Below, in pieces: positions 19,515-27,372 of a stretch of DNA of 64,000 bases. The stretch lies in the NCBI RefSeq assembly GCF_000771745.2, contig NZ_JPSL02000039.1, positions 310,001 to 374,000 of the forward strand, given 5' to 3'. Numbering within the stretch: position 1 is the first letter of the stretch; each line of letters starts with the position of its first letter. Both the position numbers and the translations under genes were made by a program. The DNA comes from Thermus filiformis (GTDB lineage Bacteria > Deinococcota > Deinococci > Deinococcales > Thermaceae). A model generated the notes under the pieces. That model ran no database searches and had not been told where the DNA came from. It worked only from the letters and a program-made list of their open reading frames with translations.

Positions 19515-20672
19515 ATGCTGAGAGGAACCTTGCTCCTCGCCCTGCTCCTGGGGACCGGCCTGGCCCAGGCCCCCAAGCCCCTCCTGGTGGGCGGGGTGGC
19601 CGGGGAGGCCCTTTACCCCGGGGGGGCCGGGGTGGCCTATGGGGAGGCGGGCCTGGTGGCCGAGGGGCTGGGGCTCGGCCTCTGGCAGGGCAAAAACGAG
19701 GTGGCCCTCTCCCTGGGGGCCCTGGTGAAGCGGTTTCCCGTGGCGGACCAGGAGGCCCGGGCGGCCCGGACCAGCTCCGCCTGGCGGAAGGAGGGGAAGG
19801 TCTACCTTCCCCTCAGGCCCCTGGCCCAGGCCCTGGGCCTCTCCTACGTGGCCGGCCAGGGCATCCGGCTGGAGATTCCCCCGGCCCGGCTCCTCTTCGC
19901 CCAGGGCACGGAGCTGGAGGGGAGGCGGCGGCTGGTGCTGCGCTTCTCCCGGGAGGTGAACGCCCTCCCCTACCAGGGGGGGCTCCTCTTTCCCTTTGCC
20001 GAGGGGTCGGGGGAGGGGTTCAGGCCGGAGGACCGGGGCCTCTTCCTGGCCCTGGACGCGCCCCCGGACCGGCTCTCTTACCCGGGCGGGGGGCAGGTGG
20101 TCCTGGAATGGGGGCCCCTGCCCCTGCCCCGGCCGGTGGTCCTTCTGGACCCGGGCCACGGGGGCAAGGACACGGGCGTGGGGGAGGAGAAGACCCTGGT
20201 CCTGGACCTGGCCCGGCGGGTGGCCTCGAGGCTTTCCGGGGTGGAGGTGCGCCTCACCCGGCGGGACGACCGGGACGTCCCCCTGGAGGAGCGGCGCCGG
20301 CTGGCCCAAGGGGCGGCGGTCGTCCTCTCTCTCCACGCCAAGCGGGGGCCGGGGGTCACCCTCTACCTGGCCGACCGCCCGCCCACCCGCCTGGCCCAGT
20401 CGGTCCGGGAGCTTTTGCCCAACCTCTCCCCTGAGCGCAAGGCCCTCCTCCTCCGCCAGGCGGGGGACGGGGAGGCCCTGGCCCAGGCCCTGGCCCAGGC
20501 CCTGGCCGCCCTGGGCCTTCCCGTCTCCCAGGCCCGGGGGCCCTACGCCCTGGCCCGGGTCACCGGGGCGGGGGTGGTGGTGGAGGTGGGCCTCGAGACC
20601 CTGGCCTCCGGCGAGATGCGCCAAGCCCTGGCCGAGGCCCTGGCCGCTGCGATCCGGGGGTATCTGCCGTGA
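19515..20672 (+). CDS. Exported N-acetylmuramoyl-L-alanine amidase (Amidase_3)
   Basis: Zinc amidase that cuts the bond between MurNAc and the stem peptide. 385 residues: signal peptide (MLRGTLLLALLLGTGLAQA), an N-terminal beta-rich region resembling the copper-amine-oxidase-like/AMIN domains (about 25-205), then Amidase_3 from about 208, with LLDPGHGGKDTGVG (Zn His), the conserved Glu shortly after and the second Zn His in VVLSLHAKRG; the family normally has SIHAN there. Downstream of smpB with a 4-bp gap. Repeat locus D follows 22 bp after the stop. Confidence 0.9.
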   Translation: MLRGTLLLALLLGTGLAQAPKPLLVGGVAGEALYPGGAGVAYGEAGLVAEGLGLGLWQGKNEVALSLGALVKRFPVADQEARAARTSSAWRKEGKVYLPLRPLAQALGLSYVAGQGIRLEIPPARLLFAQGTELEGRRRLVLRFSREVNALPYQGGLLFPFAEGSGEGFRPEDRGLFLALDAPPDRLSYPGGGQVVLEWGPLPLPRPVVLLDPGHGGKDTGVGEEKTLVLDLARRVASRLSGVEVRLTRRDDRDVPLEERRRLAQGAAVVLSLHAKRGPGVTLYLADRPPTRLAQSVRELLPNLSPERKALLLRQAGDGEALAQALAQALAALGLPVSQARGPYALARVTGAGVVVEVGLETLASGEMRQALAEALAAAIRGYLP

Positions 20673-20694
20673 ACCGCCCCTGGTCGGGCCTTAT

Positions 20695-20780
20695 ACCACC
20701 CCATCCTGGCTTGCGCCAGGATGGGGGCCCCAAGCCTGCTGATGGAGCCACGTATGCGAAGGAAGCAGCAGAAAAGGGTG
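20695..20780 (+). repeat. 42-bp repeat, locus D (1 shortened unit fused to the tail)
   Basis: ACCACCCC (20695) and core ATCCTGGC-ttgc-GCCAGGAT (20703-20722) are followed by GGGGGCCCC and then directly by the distal tail (AAGCCTGCTGATGGAGCC, GTATGCGAAGGAAGCAGC, GAAAAGGGT). The unit's GGTAA end and the first part of the tail are deleted compared with locus G. It lies between two co-oriented genes. Confidence 0.85.
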
Positions 20781-20800
20781 TTGTCCAAGCAAGGAGGTAA

Positions 20801-21304
20801 ATGGGCGTGAGAAGGTGGCTCAGCGTCTGGAACCTTTTGGGGGCCCTGGTCTTCCTCCTGGGGGCGGTCTTCTACGTCCGGACCGGACAGGAGGCCCTTT
20901 CCCGGCCCCTGCCCCTGCCCGCCTCCCTCGAGGCCCAGGCCCCCAGGCGGATTTTCGTCAACCTCTACCTGCCCAACCCCCCGCAGGGCTTCCTCAAGAA
21001 GACGGAGGAGGTCCAGCTGGCCCTGGGGGAGGAGGCCTACCAGAAGGCCCTGGAGCTCTGGATGCAGGAAGCCAAAACCCCCCTCTCCCTCCAGGCCTTC
21101 CGCCAGGGGGAGGGGTTCGTGGTCAACCTGGAGAGCCCGCCCAAGAACCTGGATGCCCAGGGGGAGGTCTTCCTGGTCTACGGCCTGGCCTACACCCTCC
21201 TCTACACCTTCCCCGAGGGCAAGAGCGTGCGGTTTCTCGTGGACGGGGCCCCCGCCTTGGGGTTCGCCCACCTGGACCTTTCCGAGCCCATCACCCTCCC
21301 ATGA
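20801..21304 (+). CDS. GerMN-domain membrane-anchored protein
   Basis: 167 residues: one N-terminal membrane helix (about 9-26) and an extracytoplasmic GerMN-like domain (RRIFVNLYLPN.., VYGLAYTLLYTFPEGKSVRFLVDGAPA). The GerMN domain is known from the spore-germination protein GerM and from envelope lipoproteins of non-sporulating bacteria; the ligand is unknown. Start ATG 20801 with AAGGAGG upstream. It often sits next to an amidase, as here. Its stop overlaps the smc start (ATGA), so the two are translationally coupled. Confidence 0.82.
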   Translation: MGVRRWLSVWNLLGALVFLLGAVFYVRTGQEALSRPLPLPASLEAQAPRRIFVNLYLPNPPQGFLKKTEEVQLALGEEAYQKALELWMQEAKTPLSLQAFRQGEGFVVNLESPPKNLDAQGEVFLVYGLAYTLLYTFPEGKSVRFLVDGAPALGFAHLDLSEPITLP

Positions 21305-24300
21305 ACTGGCGTCTGGACCGCGTGGTGCTTCAAGGGTTCAAGTCCTTCCGGGACCGGACCCTCCTGGACTTCCCCCATGAGGTCACCGGCATCATCGGCC
21401 CCAACGGCTCTGGGAAGAGCAACCTGGTGGAGGCCATCCGGTTCGCCACCGGGGCCCGCTTCCGGGAGATCCGGGGGGGAGAGGGGGCCCTGCTTTTCCA
21501 GGGCGAGGGGCGGCCCGGCTTTTTGGAGGTGCGGCTGGAGTTCTCCCGGGGCCGGGAGCGGCTGGTCTTAGAAAGGCGGCTCCAGGGGGAAAAGGCCCTC
21601 CTCCGCCTAAACGGCCGCTCCGCCACCTGGCGGCAGGTGGGGCTGGCCCTGGCGGGCACGGGCCTGGTCCGGGGGTACGCGGTGGTGGGCCAGGGGGAGG
21701 TGGGCCGGGTCCTGGAGGCGGAGCCGGAGGCCCTGCTTTTGGCCCTCGAGGAGGCGGCGGGGCTCAGGCCGGTGGCTGAGGCCCTGCGGACGGCGGAGGA
21801 CCGGCTTCGGGAGGCGGAGGTTCTCCTGGCCCAGCGGGAGGAGCGGGTCCAGTCCCTTAGGGAAAGGCTCGGCCTCCTGCGGGAGGAGGCGGAGCGGGTG
21901 AGGGAGGCCCGGCGCCTCCAGACCCGGCTCCTCCAGGTGCGCCGGGGGCTCTACCAGGCCCGGAGGCGGGAGCTGGAGGAGGAACTCCTTCAGGGCAAGA
22001 AGCGGCTTCAGGAGCTGGAGGAGGAGGCCCGGCGCCTTTTGGAGGAGGAGCGGGCCCTGGGGGGCGAGAAGGAGGGGCTTTTGGAGGAGAAGCGCCTTCT
22101 GGAGGAGGAGGTGCGGGCTCTTCAGGGGGAGGCCCAGGCCCTTCTGGCTCTGAAGCGGGAGGAGGAGCAGCTGAAGGCCCTCCTCCTCCGCCTCGAGCGC
22201 CCCGAGGTCCCCGACCCCGGCCCACCCCCGCCCAGCCCTCCCCTGGCCCTGGAGGAGGTGGAGAAGCGGCGCAGGGCCCTGAGGGAGGAGGAGAAGGCCC
22301 TGCGGGCCCTTCTTTCCAAGGCCGAGGCCCAGCTTTTGGCCTATGAAAAGGAACAGGTGCGGTACGAGGCCGCCCTCGAGGCCCACCGCCGGGCCCTGGC
22401 CGAGCGGGAGGCGGCCCGGGAGGCCCTGGCGCGGAAGGAGGAGGAGCTCAAGGCCCAGGAGGCCGTCTTCCAAAAGCGCCAGGCCCTGAGGGAGCGGCTT
22501 TCGGCCTTGGAGGGGGAGCTTAAGGCCTTGGAGCGGGAGAAGGACCGGCTGGAGCGCCTCCTCTCCGAAGGGACGGACCTCTCCGAGGGGGTGCGGCGGG
22601 TCCGGGGCCTGGGTGGGGTTATTGGCGTGGTGGTGGACCTTTTGGAGGTTCCCCCGGGGCACGAGGTGGCGGTGGAGGCGGCCCTGGGCCCCCGGCTCCA
22701 GTGGGTCCTCACCCGGGACGAGGAGGCGGCCAAGGCGGCCATCGCCCGGCTGAAGCGGGAGGGGGGGCGGGCCACCTTCCTTCCCCTCACCCTCCTAAAG
22801 CCCCCCCGGCTTGGCCCCCAGGTCCGGGCCCCCGGGGTCCTGGGCCCCCTGTACCGGCTGGTCCGGCTCCGGGGCCTGGACGGCGCAGAGGAGGCCGTCC
22901 TGTACGCCCTCTTCGGTGAGACCTGGCTTTTTGAGGGCCTCGAGGCGGCCATCGCTTACTACAAGGCGGCCCAGAACCCGCCCCGCCTGGTCACCCTGGA
23001 GGGGGAGGTCCTGGAGCGGCTGGGCGCCCTCACCGGGGGCCGGGTCAAGGGGGGAGGGGAGCGGCTGAGGCTCCGCGCCCGCCTGCGGGCCCTTCTGCAG
23101 GAGGAGGCGGCCCTGAGGGAGGGCATCCGGGAGGTGGGGGAGGCCCTGAAGGCCCTGCCCGAGGTCCGGCCCTCCGCCCTGAGGGCCGAGGTGGAGGCCC
23201 TGCGCCAAAGCCTCTCCCGCCCCCTGCCCCCTCCCCCCTCCCCGCCCCAGCCCCCCCGGTTTTCCGACCCCAGGCCCAGGCTCCAGGCCCTCGAGGAGGA
23301 GAAGGAGCGCCTGGAGACCCTCTTCGCCCAGGCCCTGGCCTACGAGCGCCACCAGGAGGCCATGAGGCGGCGCCAGGAGTACCTTTCCCTCCAGGCCGAG
23401 GCCAAGAGGGTGCGCGCCCGCCTGGAGGAGATCGCCCGGGGCCTGGAGGCCCTTCTGCCCCTGAGGGCCCGCCTCGAGGAGAAGGAGGCCCGCCTGAGGG
23501 CCTTAGGGGGCCGGCTTAAGGCCCTCGCAGAGGCCGAAACCCGGCTCCTCTTACGGCGGAACCAGCTGGCCTCGGAGCGGGAGAACCTGCGGGTGGCCCT
23601 GGCCCGGAAGGAGGCGGCTTTGGAAGGGGTCTTGGCCGAGTTCTCCCTCCTGCCCGAGGGGGAGGCGGCCGAGGGAAGCTCCCGCCAGCTGGCCCAGGAG
23701 GTCTCCCGCCTCGAGGCCGCCCTGGCCCGGATGGGCCCGGTGAACCCCCTGGCCGAGCGGGAGGAGGAGGAGCTCACCCGCCTTTTGGAGGTGGAGGAGA
23801 AGGAGCTTCAGGAGACCCGGCTCGCCGCTTCCCGCCTGAGGACGGAGGCGGCGAGGACAAAGGAGGAGTACGAGGAGGCCCTCCGGGAGTCCTTCCACCG
23901 CTTCCAGGGGGCCTTCGCCCACTACGCCCAGGCCCTTTTGGGGGCGGAGGGGTTCGTGGAAAGGGGGCCAAGGGGGCTGGAGCTCCGCCTGAGGCCCCGG
24001 GGGAAGCGCGTCCAGGACCTGAGGCTCTTCTCCCTGGGAGAGAAGACCCTGGGGGCCTTGGCCTTCCTCTTCGCTTTGGGGGAGGTGCAGGGGGGGCTTC
24101 CCATCGCCATCTTGGACGAGGTGGACGCGGCCTTGGACGAGGCCAACCTGATCCGCTTCGCCTCCTTCTTGAAGGGGCGGCAGTTCATCCTGGTCACCCA
24201 CCAGAAGCGCACCATGGAGGCCTGCCAGGCCCTCTACGGCGTGACGAACGAGGGAGGGGTCTCCCGGGTTTACGCCATCCGCAAGGAGGAAACCGCGTGA
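21301..24300 (+). CDS. smc: Chromosome partition protein SMC
   Basis: Structural-maintenance-of-chromosomes ATPase, the core of the SMC-ScpAB complex that organises and segregates the chromosome. 999 residues, slightly short for the family. Walker A GPNGSGKSNLVEAIRF at about 33; long Glu/Arg/Leu-rich coiled coil; hinge at about 435-505 (GLGGVIGVVVDLLEVPPGHE); second coiled coil; ABC signature FSLGEKTLGALAF near 909 and Walker B LPIAILDEVDAALDEAN near 932. The signature reads SLGEK rather than the usual SGGEK. ATGA overlap with the gerM-like gene. Confidence 0.97.
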   Translation: MNWRLDRVVLQGFKSFRDRTLLDFPHEVTGIIGPNGSGKSNLVEAIRFATGARFREIRGGEGALLFQGEGRPGFLEVRLEFSRGRERLVLERRLQGEKALLRLNGRSATWRQVGLALAGTGLVRGYAVVGQGEVGRVLEAEPEALLLALEEAAGLRPVAEALRTAEDRLREAEVLLAQREERVQSLRERLGLLREEAERVREARRLQTRLLQVRRGLYQARRRELEEELLQGKKRLQELEEEARRLLEEERALGGEKEGLLEEKRLLEEEVRALQGEAQALLALKREEEQLKALLLRLERPEVPDPGPPPPSPPLALEEVEKRRRALREEEKALRALLSKAEAQLLAYEKEQVRYEAALEAHRRALAEREAAREALARKEEELKAQEAVFQKRQALRERLSALEGELKALEREKDRLERLLSEGTDLSEGVRRVRGLGGVIGVVVDLLEVPPGHEVAVEAALGPRLQWVLTRDEEAAKAAIARLKREGGRATFLPLTLLKPPRLGPQVRAPGVLGPLYRLVRLRGLDGAEEAVLYALFGETWLFEGLEAAIAYYKAAQNPPRLVTLEGEVLERLGALTGGRVKGGGERLRLRARLRALLQEEAALREGIREVGEALKALPEVRPSALRAEVEALRQSLSRPLPPPPSPPQPPRFSDPRPRLQALEEEKERLETLFAQALAYERHQEAMRRRQEYLSLQAEAKRVRARLEEIARGLEALLPLRARLEEKEARLRALGGRLKALAEAETRLLLRRNQLASERENLRVALARKEAALEGVLAEFSLLPEGEAAEGSSRQLAQEVSRLEAALARMGPVNPLAEREEEELTRLLEVEEKELQETRLAASRLRTEAARTKEEYEEALRESFHRFQGAFAHYAQALLGAEGFVERGPRGLELRLRPRGKRVQDLRLFSLGEKTLGALAFLFALGEVQGGLPIAILDEVDAALDEANLIRFASFLKGRQFILVTHQKRTMEACQALYGVTNEGGVSRVYAIRKEETA

Positions 24301-24337
24301 TGCCGCCCGGGGATACCCCCTCGGAAGGGAGGAGGAT

Positions 24338-24664
24338 ATGACCCTGGACGAGTACCAGAAGGAAGCGGAAAAGACCGCCCTCTACCCCGAGGCCTACCGG
24401 ACCCTCTACCCCGCCTTGGGCCTGGCGGGGGAGGCGGGGGAGGTGGCCAACAAGGTAAAGAAGATCCTCCGCGACCACGGGGGAAACCTTCCCCCCGCCC
24501 TCCGGGAGGCCCTCTTGGACGAGCTGGGGGACGTCTTGTGGTACGCGGCCCTTTTGGCCCGGGACCTGGGGGCTTCCCTCGAGGCGGTGGCCCGCGCCAA
24601 CCTGGCCAAGCTGGCCTCCCGCCAGGCCCGGGGGGTGCTGGGGGGCGAGGGGGATAAACGATAG
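24338..24664 (+). CDS. MazG-like nucleotide pyrophosphohydrolase
   Basis: 108-residue all-helical single-domain NTP pyrophosphatase of the MazG/dUTPase superfamily. The metal-binding Glu/Asp pattern is visible in GLAGEAGEVANKVKK (about 30-44) and LLDELGDVLWYAALLA (about 61-76). Related proteins hydrolyse (d)NTPs to monophosphates, removing damaged or excess nucleotides. GGGAGGAGG precedes ATG 24338. It follows smc by 37 bp and is followed by a strong terminator, so it ends the operon. Confidence 0.88.
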   Translation: MTLDEYQKEAEKTALYPEAYRTLYPALGLAGEAGEVANKVKKILRDHGGNLPPALREALLDELGDVLWYAALLARDLGASLEAVARANLAKLASRQARGVLGGEGDKR

Positions 24665-24743
24665 CGATAACTGGTTGCAAATCCTGCCCACCCCCCTCGC
24701 TTCACCGCCTCATCGCTTCACCGCTTCAGTTCCTGAGGTAAGT

Positions 24744-24776
24744 CCCCGCCCCGGGCCTGGCCCGGGGCGGGGGTTT
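24744..24776 (+). terminator. Intrinsic terminator after the gerM-smc-mazG operon
   Basis: CCCCGCCCCGGGCC and GGCCCGGGGCGGGG form a 14-bp stem with a 1-nt centre (24744-24772), followed by G and TTT. The 80 bp before it hold short direct repeats of CGCTTCACCGC and CATCGCTTCACC (24699-24729) of no known meaning. Confidence 0.65.
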
Positions 24777-24802
24777 CTACACACCGGCGGGGCCGGTGGC
24801 CT

Positions 24803-25051
24803 TCAGTCAAAGAGGTCAAAGAGCTCGAGGAGCTTGCTCTTCCTCTTGTAGGGCCGGTGCTCCTTGCGGTGGTACTCTTCCCGCTCCTTCTCGTAGGCTT
24901 CCACCTCCTGGTGGACGGCGCTGAGGAGCTTCTCCAACTCCCCCCGGTCCAGCCAGACCCCCCCGCACCTGGGGCAGAGGTCCAGGGCCACCCCCTGCCG
25001 CACCACCTCCCGCATGGGCTCCTGGCAGATGGGGCAGGTGAGAAGAGGCAT
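24803..25051 (-). CDS. TFIIB-type zinc-ribbon protein
   Basis: 82 residues. An N-terminal zinc ribbon has two Cys pairs, CPICQ near residue 6 and CPRCGGVWLDRGELEKLL near residue 26, the signature of the zf-TFIIB family. A highly charged C-terminal tail (YEKEREEYHRKEHRPYKRKSK) follows. Function unknown. Its ATG follows the metallopeptidase stop with no gap (TAGATG), so it is expressed from the same riboswitch-controlled message. Confidence 0.85.
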   Translation of the reverse strand: MPLLTCPICQEPMREVVRQGVALDLCPRCGGVWLDRGELEKLLSAVHQEVEAYEKEREEYHRKEHRPYKRKSKLLELFDLFD

Positions 25052-25735
25052 CTACTCCTCCCTGCGGCCCAAGCCCAGGAGGCTGGCGTAGTAGAGGATG
25101 GTGGCCAAGGTGCTGGCCAAAGCGGCCACGTAGGTGAGGGCGGCCGCGGTCAGGACCTGGCGGGCGGCGGGCATCTCCCTTGGGGTGAGGAAGCCCATCT
25201 TCTGCAGGAAGCCCAAGGCCCTCCGGCTGGCGTCAAACTCCACCGGCAGGGTGACCAGCTGGAAGAGGGCCACCGCCAGGAAGAGGTAGATCCCCAGCTG
25301 GGCCAGGCCCACCGCCCCCAGCCCCAGGCCCACCAGGACCAGGATCGGCCCCAGGTTGGAGCCCAGGTTCGCCGCGGGCAGGAGGCTCGCCCGCACCCGG
25401 AGCCAGGCATAGCCCCGGGCGTCCTGGACCGCGTGCCCCACCTCGTGGGCGGCCACGGCCAGGGCCGCCAGGCTCGGGGAGTGGAAGTTGGGCTCCGAGA
25501 GCCGGACCGCCTTGGCCATGGGGTCGTAGTGGTCGGTCAGGACCCCGGGGGCCATCTCCACCCGCACCCCGTTCAGGCCGTGGGCGTCCAGGATGCTCCG
25601 CGCCACCTCTGCCCCCGTGAGCCCCCGGGCGTTCGCCATCCGGCTGTACCGGGCGTAGGTCCTTTGGAGCCACCACTGGATCGCCAGGCTCGCGAAGAAG
25701 ACCAGAACCATCAGGACCAAAGCCAATCCCGTCAT
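25052..25735 (-). CDS. YugP-like integral-membrane zinc metallopeptidase
   Basis: 227 residues: an N-terminal membrane helix (MTGLALVLMVLVFFASLAIQ), a cytosolic or periplasmic stretch, the zinc motif in AVAAHEVGHAVQD (HExxH, about 126-130), then three or so further membrane helices. This is the layout of the Zn-dependent protease family that includes B. subtilis YugP; substrates are unknown. Start ATG 25735 with GGGAGGGAAGG upstream. A Mn2+ (yybP-ykoY) riboswitch precedes it, so metal availability probably controls it. Confidence 0.88.
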   Translation of the reverse strand: MTGLALVLMVLVFFASLAIQWWLQRTYARYSRMANARGLTGAEVARSILDAHGLNGVRVEMAPGVLTDHYDPMAKAVRLSEPNFHSPSLAALAVAAHEVGHAVQDARGYAWLRVRASLLPAANLGSNLGPILVLVGLGLGAVGLAQLGIYLFLAVALFQLVTLPVEFDASRRALGFLQKMGFLTPREMPAARQVLTAAALTYVAALASTLATILYYASLLGLGRREE

Positions 25736-25814
25736 CCTTCCCTCCCTTCGGGGAGATAGCCGAAGGCGAGGCCGCACACCTCTTTGGGGCGCTTCCCCAC
25801 CAGGGGAAGGCCAA

Positions 25815-25920
25815 GAGGCTTGCGGTCTCGCCAAAGCGCCTTTCGCGCTCCCGGCTGACCGGGGCCAGCGGCCCGTCCTGACGATCAGCCGGCCCTTTCG
25901 GGCGGCTACTCCCCGCTTCC
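25815..25920 (-). ncRNA. yybP-ykoY (Mn2+) riboswitch
   Basis: Minus strand. It has GGGGAGTAGC (25914-25905), a GAAA hairpin, a CGTCAG element, a P3/P4 arm ending CGGTCAGCC, a GCGCGAAAGGCGC hairpin and finally TTTGGCGAGACC (GGCGAGACC at 25832-25824). These match the conserved boxes of the yybP-ykoY class (GGGGAGUAGC .. UCGUCA .. GGCAAGACC) in order and spacing. The 3' region (25810-25736) has hairpins, one of which (CCTTCGG..CCGAAGG) reaches the ribosome-binding site, suggesting translational control. Confidence 0.9.
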
Positions 25921-25921
25921 C

Positions 25922-25950
25922 TTTATAGCAAAAACCGGGGGCGGGGGCAA
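25922..25950 (-). promoter_or_regulatory. Promoter of the Mn2+ riboswitch transcript
   Basis: On the minus strand TTGCCC (25950-25945), a 17-bp spacer and TATAAA (25927-25922), placing the start about 5-8 nt before the aptamer. Confidence 0.75.
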
Positions 25951-25964
25951 GTGTGAGCCAAATC

Positions 25965-25992
25965 CTGATATCAAAGCGCTCAGGGGTATAAT
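25965..25992 (+). promoter_or_regulatory. Promoter of the rhodanese gene
   Basis: CTGATA (25965-25970), a 16-bp spacer and a consensus TATAAT (25987-25992). Leader of about 12 nt with GGGAGGTGA before ATG 26011. Confidence 0.65.
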
Positions 25993-26010
25993 GGCCCCGG
26001 GAGGTGAGGC

Positions 26011-26868
26011 ATGGGGTACGCACACCCTGAGGTTCTGGTCAGCACGGACTGGGTGGCCAGCCACCTAAACGACCCCCAGGTGCGGGTCCTGGAGGTAGAC
26101 GAGGATATTCTCCTCTACGATACGGGCCATGTTCCGGGGGCCCTCAAGGTGGACTGGCAGAAGGACTTCTGGGACCCGGTGGTGCGGGACTTTATTGACG
26201 AGGAGGCCTTCGCCAAGCTGATGGAACGCTGGGGGATCTCCAACGACACCACCGTGGTCCTTTACGGGGACAAGAACAACTGGTGGGCGGCCTACGCCTT
26301 CTGGTTCTTCAAGTACAACGGCCACAAGGACGTCCGCCTGATGAACGGGGGGCGGCAGAAGTGGGTGGAGGAGGGGCGCCCCTTGAGCACCGAGGTCCCC
26401 TCCTACCCGCCTGGCCGTTACGAGGTCCCCTACCGGGACGAGTCCATCCGGGCCTACCGGGACGAGGTCCTCCAGCACATCCTCAAGGTCAAGGAGGGCA
26501 GGGGGGTCCTGGTGGACGTGCGGAGCCCCGAGGAGTACCGGGGGGAGCTCACCCACATGCCCAACTACCCCCAGGAGGGGGCGCTCAGGGCGGGGCACAT
26601 CCCGGGGGCCAAGAACATCCCCTGGGCCCGGGCGGTCAACCCGGACGGGACCTTCAAAAGCGCGGAGGAGCTGAGGGCGATCTACGAGCCCCTGGGGGTG
26701 ACCAAGGACAAGGAGGTGGTGGTCTACTGCCGCATCGCGGAGCGGTCCAGCCACTCCTGGTTCGTCCTCAAGTACCTGCTGGGCTACGGGAAGGTCAAGA
26801 ACTACGACGGCTCCTGGACGGAGTGGGGGAACGCGGTCCGCCTCCCCATCGCTAAGGGCGAGGAGTGA
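26011..26868 (+). CDS. Thiosulfate sulfurtransferase (tandem rhodanese)
   Basis: Two rhodanese domains, 285 residues. The N-terminal one (about 1-130) is the inactive type; the C-terminal one (about 150-280) has the catalytic loop VYCRIAERS with the persulfide-forming Cys. SDTTVV-type and [10 protein letters not shown] motifs are those of sulfurtransferases acting on thiosulfate or 3-mercaptopyruvate. CRIAERS suggests thiosulfate. Convergent with the SufE gene 18 bp away, another sulfur-transfer protein. The TGA stop lies in TGATACCACC, a solo repeat border. Confidence 0.93.
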   Translation: MGYAHPEVLVSTDWVASHLNDPQVRVLEVDEDILLYDTGHVPGALKVDWQKDFWDPVVRDFIDEEAFAKLMERWGISNDTTVVLYGDKNNWWAAYAFWFFKYNGHKDVRLMNGGRQKWVEEGRPLSTEVPSYPPGRYEVPYRDESIRAYRDEVLQHILKVKEGRGVLVDVRSPEEYRGELTHMPNYPQEGALRAGHIPGAKNIPWARAVNPDGTFKSAEELRAIYEPLGVTKDKEVVVYCRIAERSSHSWFVLKYLLGYGKVKNYDGSWTEWGNAVRLPIAKGEE

Positions 26869-26884
26869 TACCACCTTGCAAAAG
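26866..26884 (+). repeat. Solo left border of the 42-bp repeat at the rhodanese stop
   Basis: TGATACCACC followed by the mini-palindrome CCTTGCAAAAGG (26875-26886). The TGATACCACC matches the unit border seen at loci E and G; here only a shrunken palindrome remains. Confidence 0.45.
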
Positions 26885-26886
26885 GC

Positions 26887-27303
26887 TCAAGCTGATTTGA
26901 GGGCGCGCACCTGGTTCTGAAGGCGCATTAGGGCGGCCTCGAGGCCCCTGAGCCGCAAGGGGGTGAGGACGGCCTCGAGGCCCGCCCCCCGGTAGAACCC
27001 CGGGGGCACGGAGAGGATGGCCTCCGGGGTTTCCCCGTCCAACCCCTCAAACAGGAGGCCGGCGAAGGCCCGGACCGTGGGGGCCTCCTTGGGGGCGTCA
27101 AAGTAGAGCCGGACCCGGTCCCCCTCCAGCTCGGCCCGAACGAAGAAGGGGGTCTGGCACTCGTGCACCTGCTCCAGCTCCCCCCGCTTCTCCTCCGGAA
27201 CCGGGGGGAGGCGGCGGGCGTACTCCAGCAGGGCCTCGGTCTTCAGGGGGGCGGGCAGGGCGGCCAGGGTCTGGATGGCCTGCTCGAGGCGTTTGGCCAG
27301 CAT
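26887..27303 (-). CDS. sufE: SufE-family cysteine desulfurase activator
   Basis: 138 residues. The SufE fold carries the sulfur-accepting Cys in VHECQTPFFVRAEL (about residue 49), with the usual preceding LLEYARRLPPVPEE. It would accept persulfide sulfur from SufS for Fe-S cluster assembly; the suf genes are not nearby. Leaderless start: TAGGCT, 6 nt, ATG. Convergent with the rhodanese gene. Confidence 0.92.
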   Translation of the reverse strand: MLAKRLEQAIQTLAALPAPLKTEALLEYARRLPPVPEEKRGELEQVHECQTPFFVRAELEGDRVRLYFDAPKEAPTVRAFAGLLFEGLDGETPEAILSVPPGFYRGAGLEAVLTPLRLRGLEAALMRLQNQVRALKSA

Positions 27304-27315
27304 GCCCTTAGCCTA
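27304..27315 (-). promoter_or_regulatory. Leaderless -10 of sufE
   Basis: On the minus strand TAGGCT (27315-27310), AAGGGC, then ATG 27303. Confidence 0.55.
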
Positions 27316-27372
27316 GCCCCCCTGAGCCCGGGGCAAGGTTACCTGGCTCACCTGGGCCGGCTGGGCCGGAGC

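Noticed and set aside
24744-24776. Another copy of the 42-bp repeat
   Set aside because: It is a simple GC hairpin with T-run; neither flank (ACCACCCC or GGGGGCCCCGGTAA) nor a core type is present.
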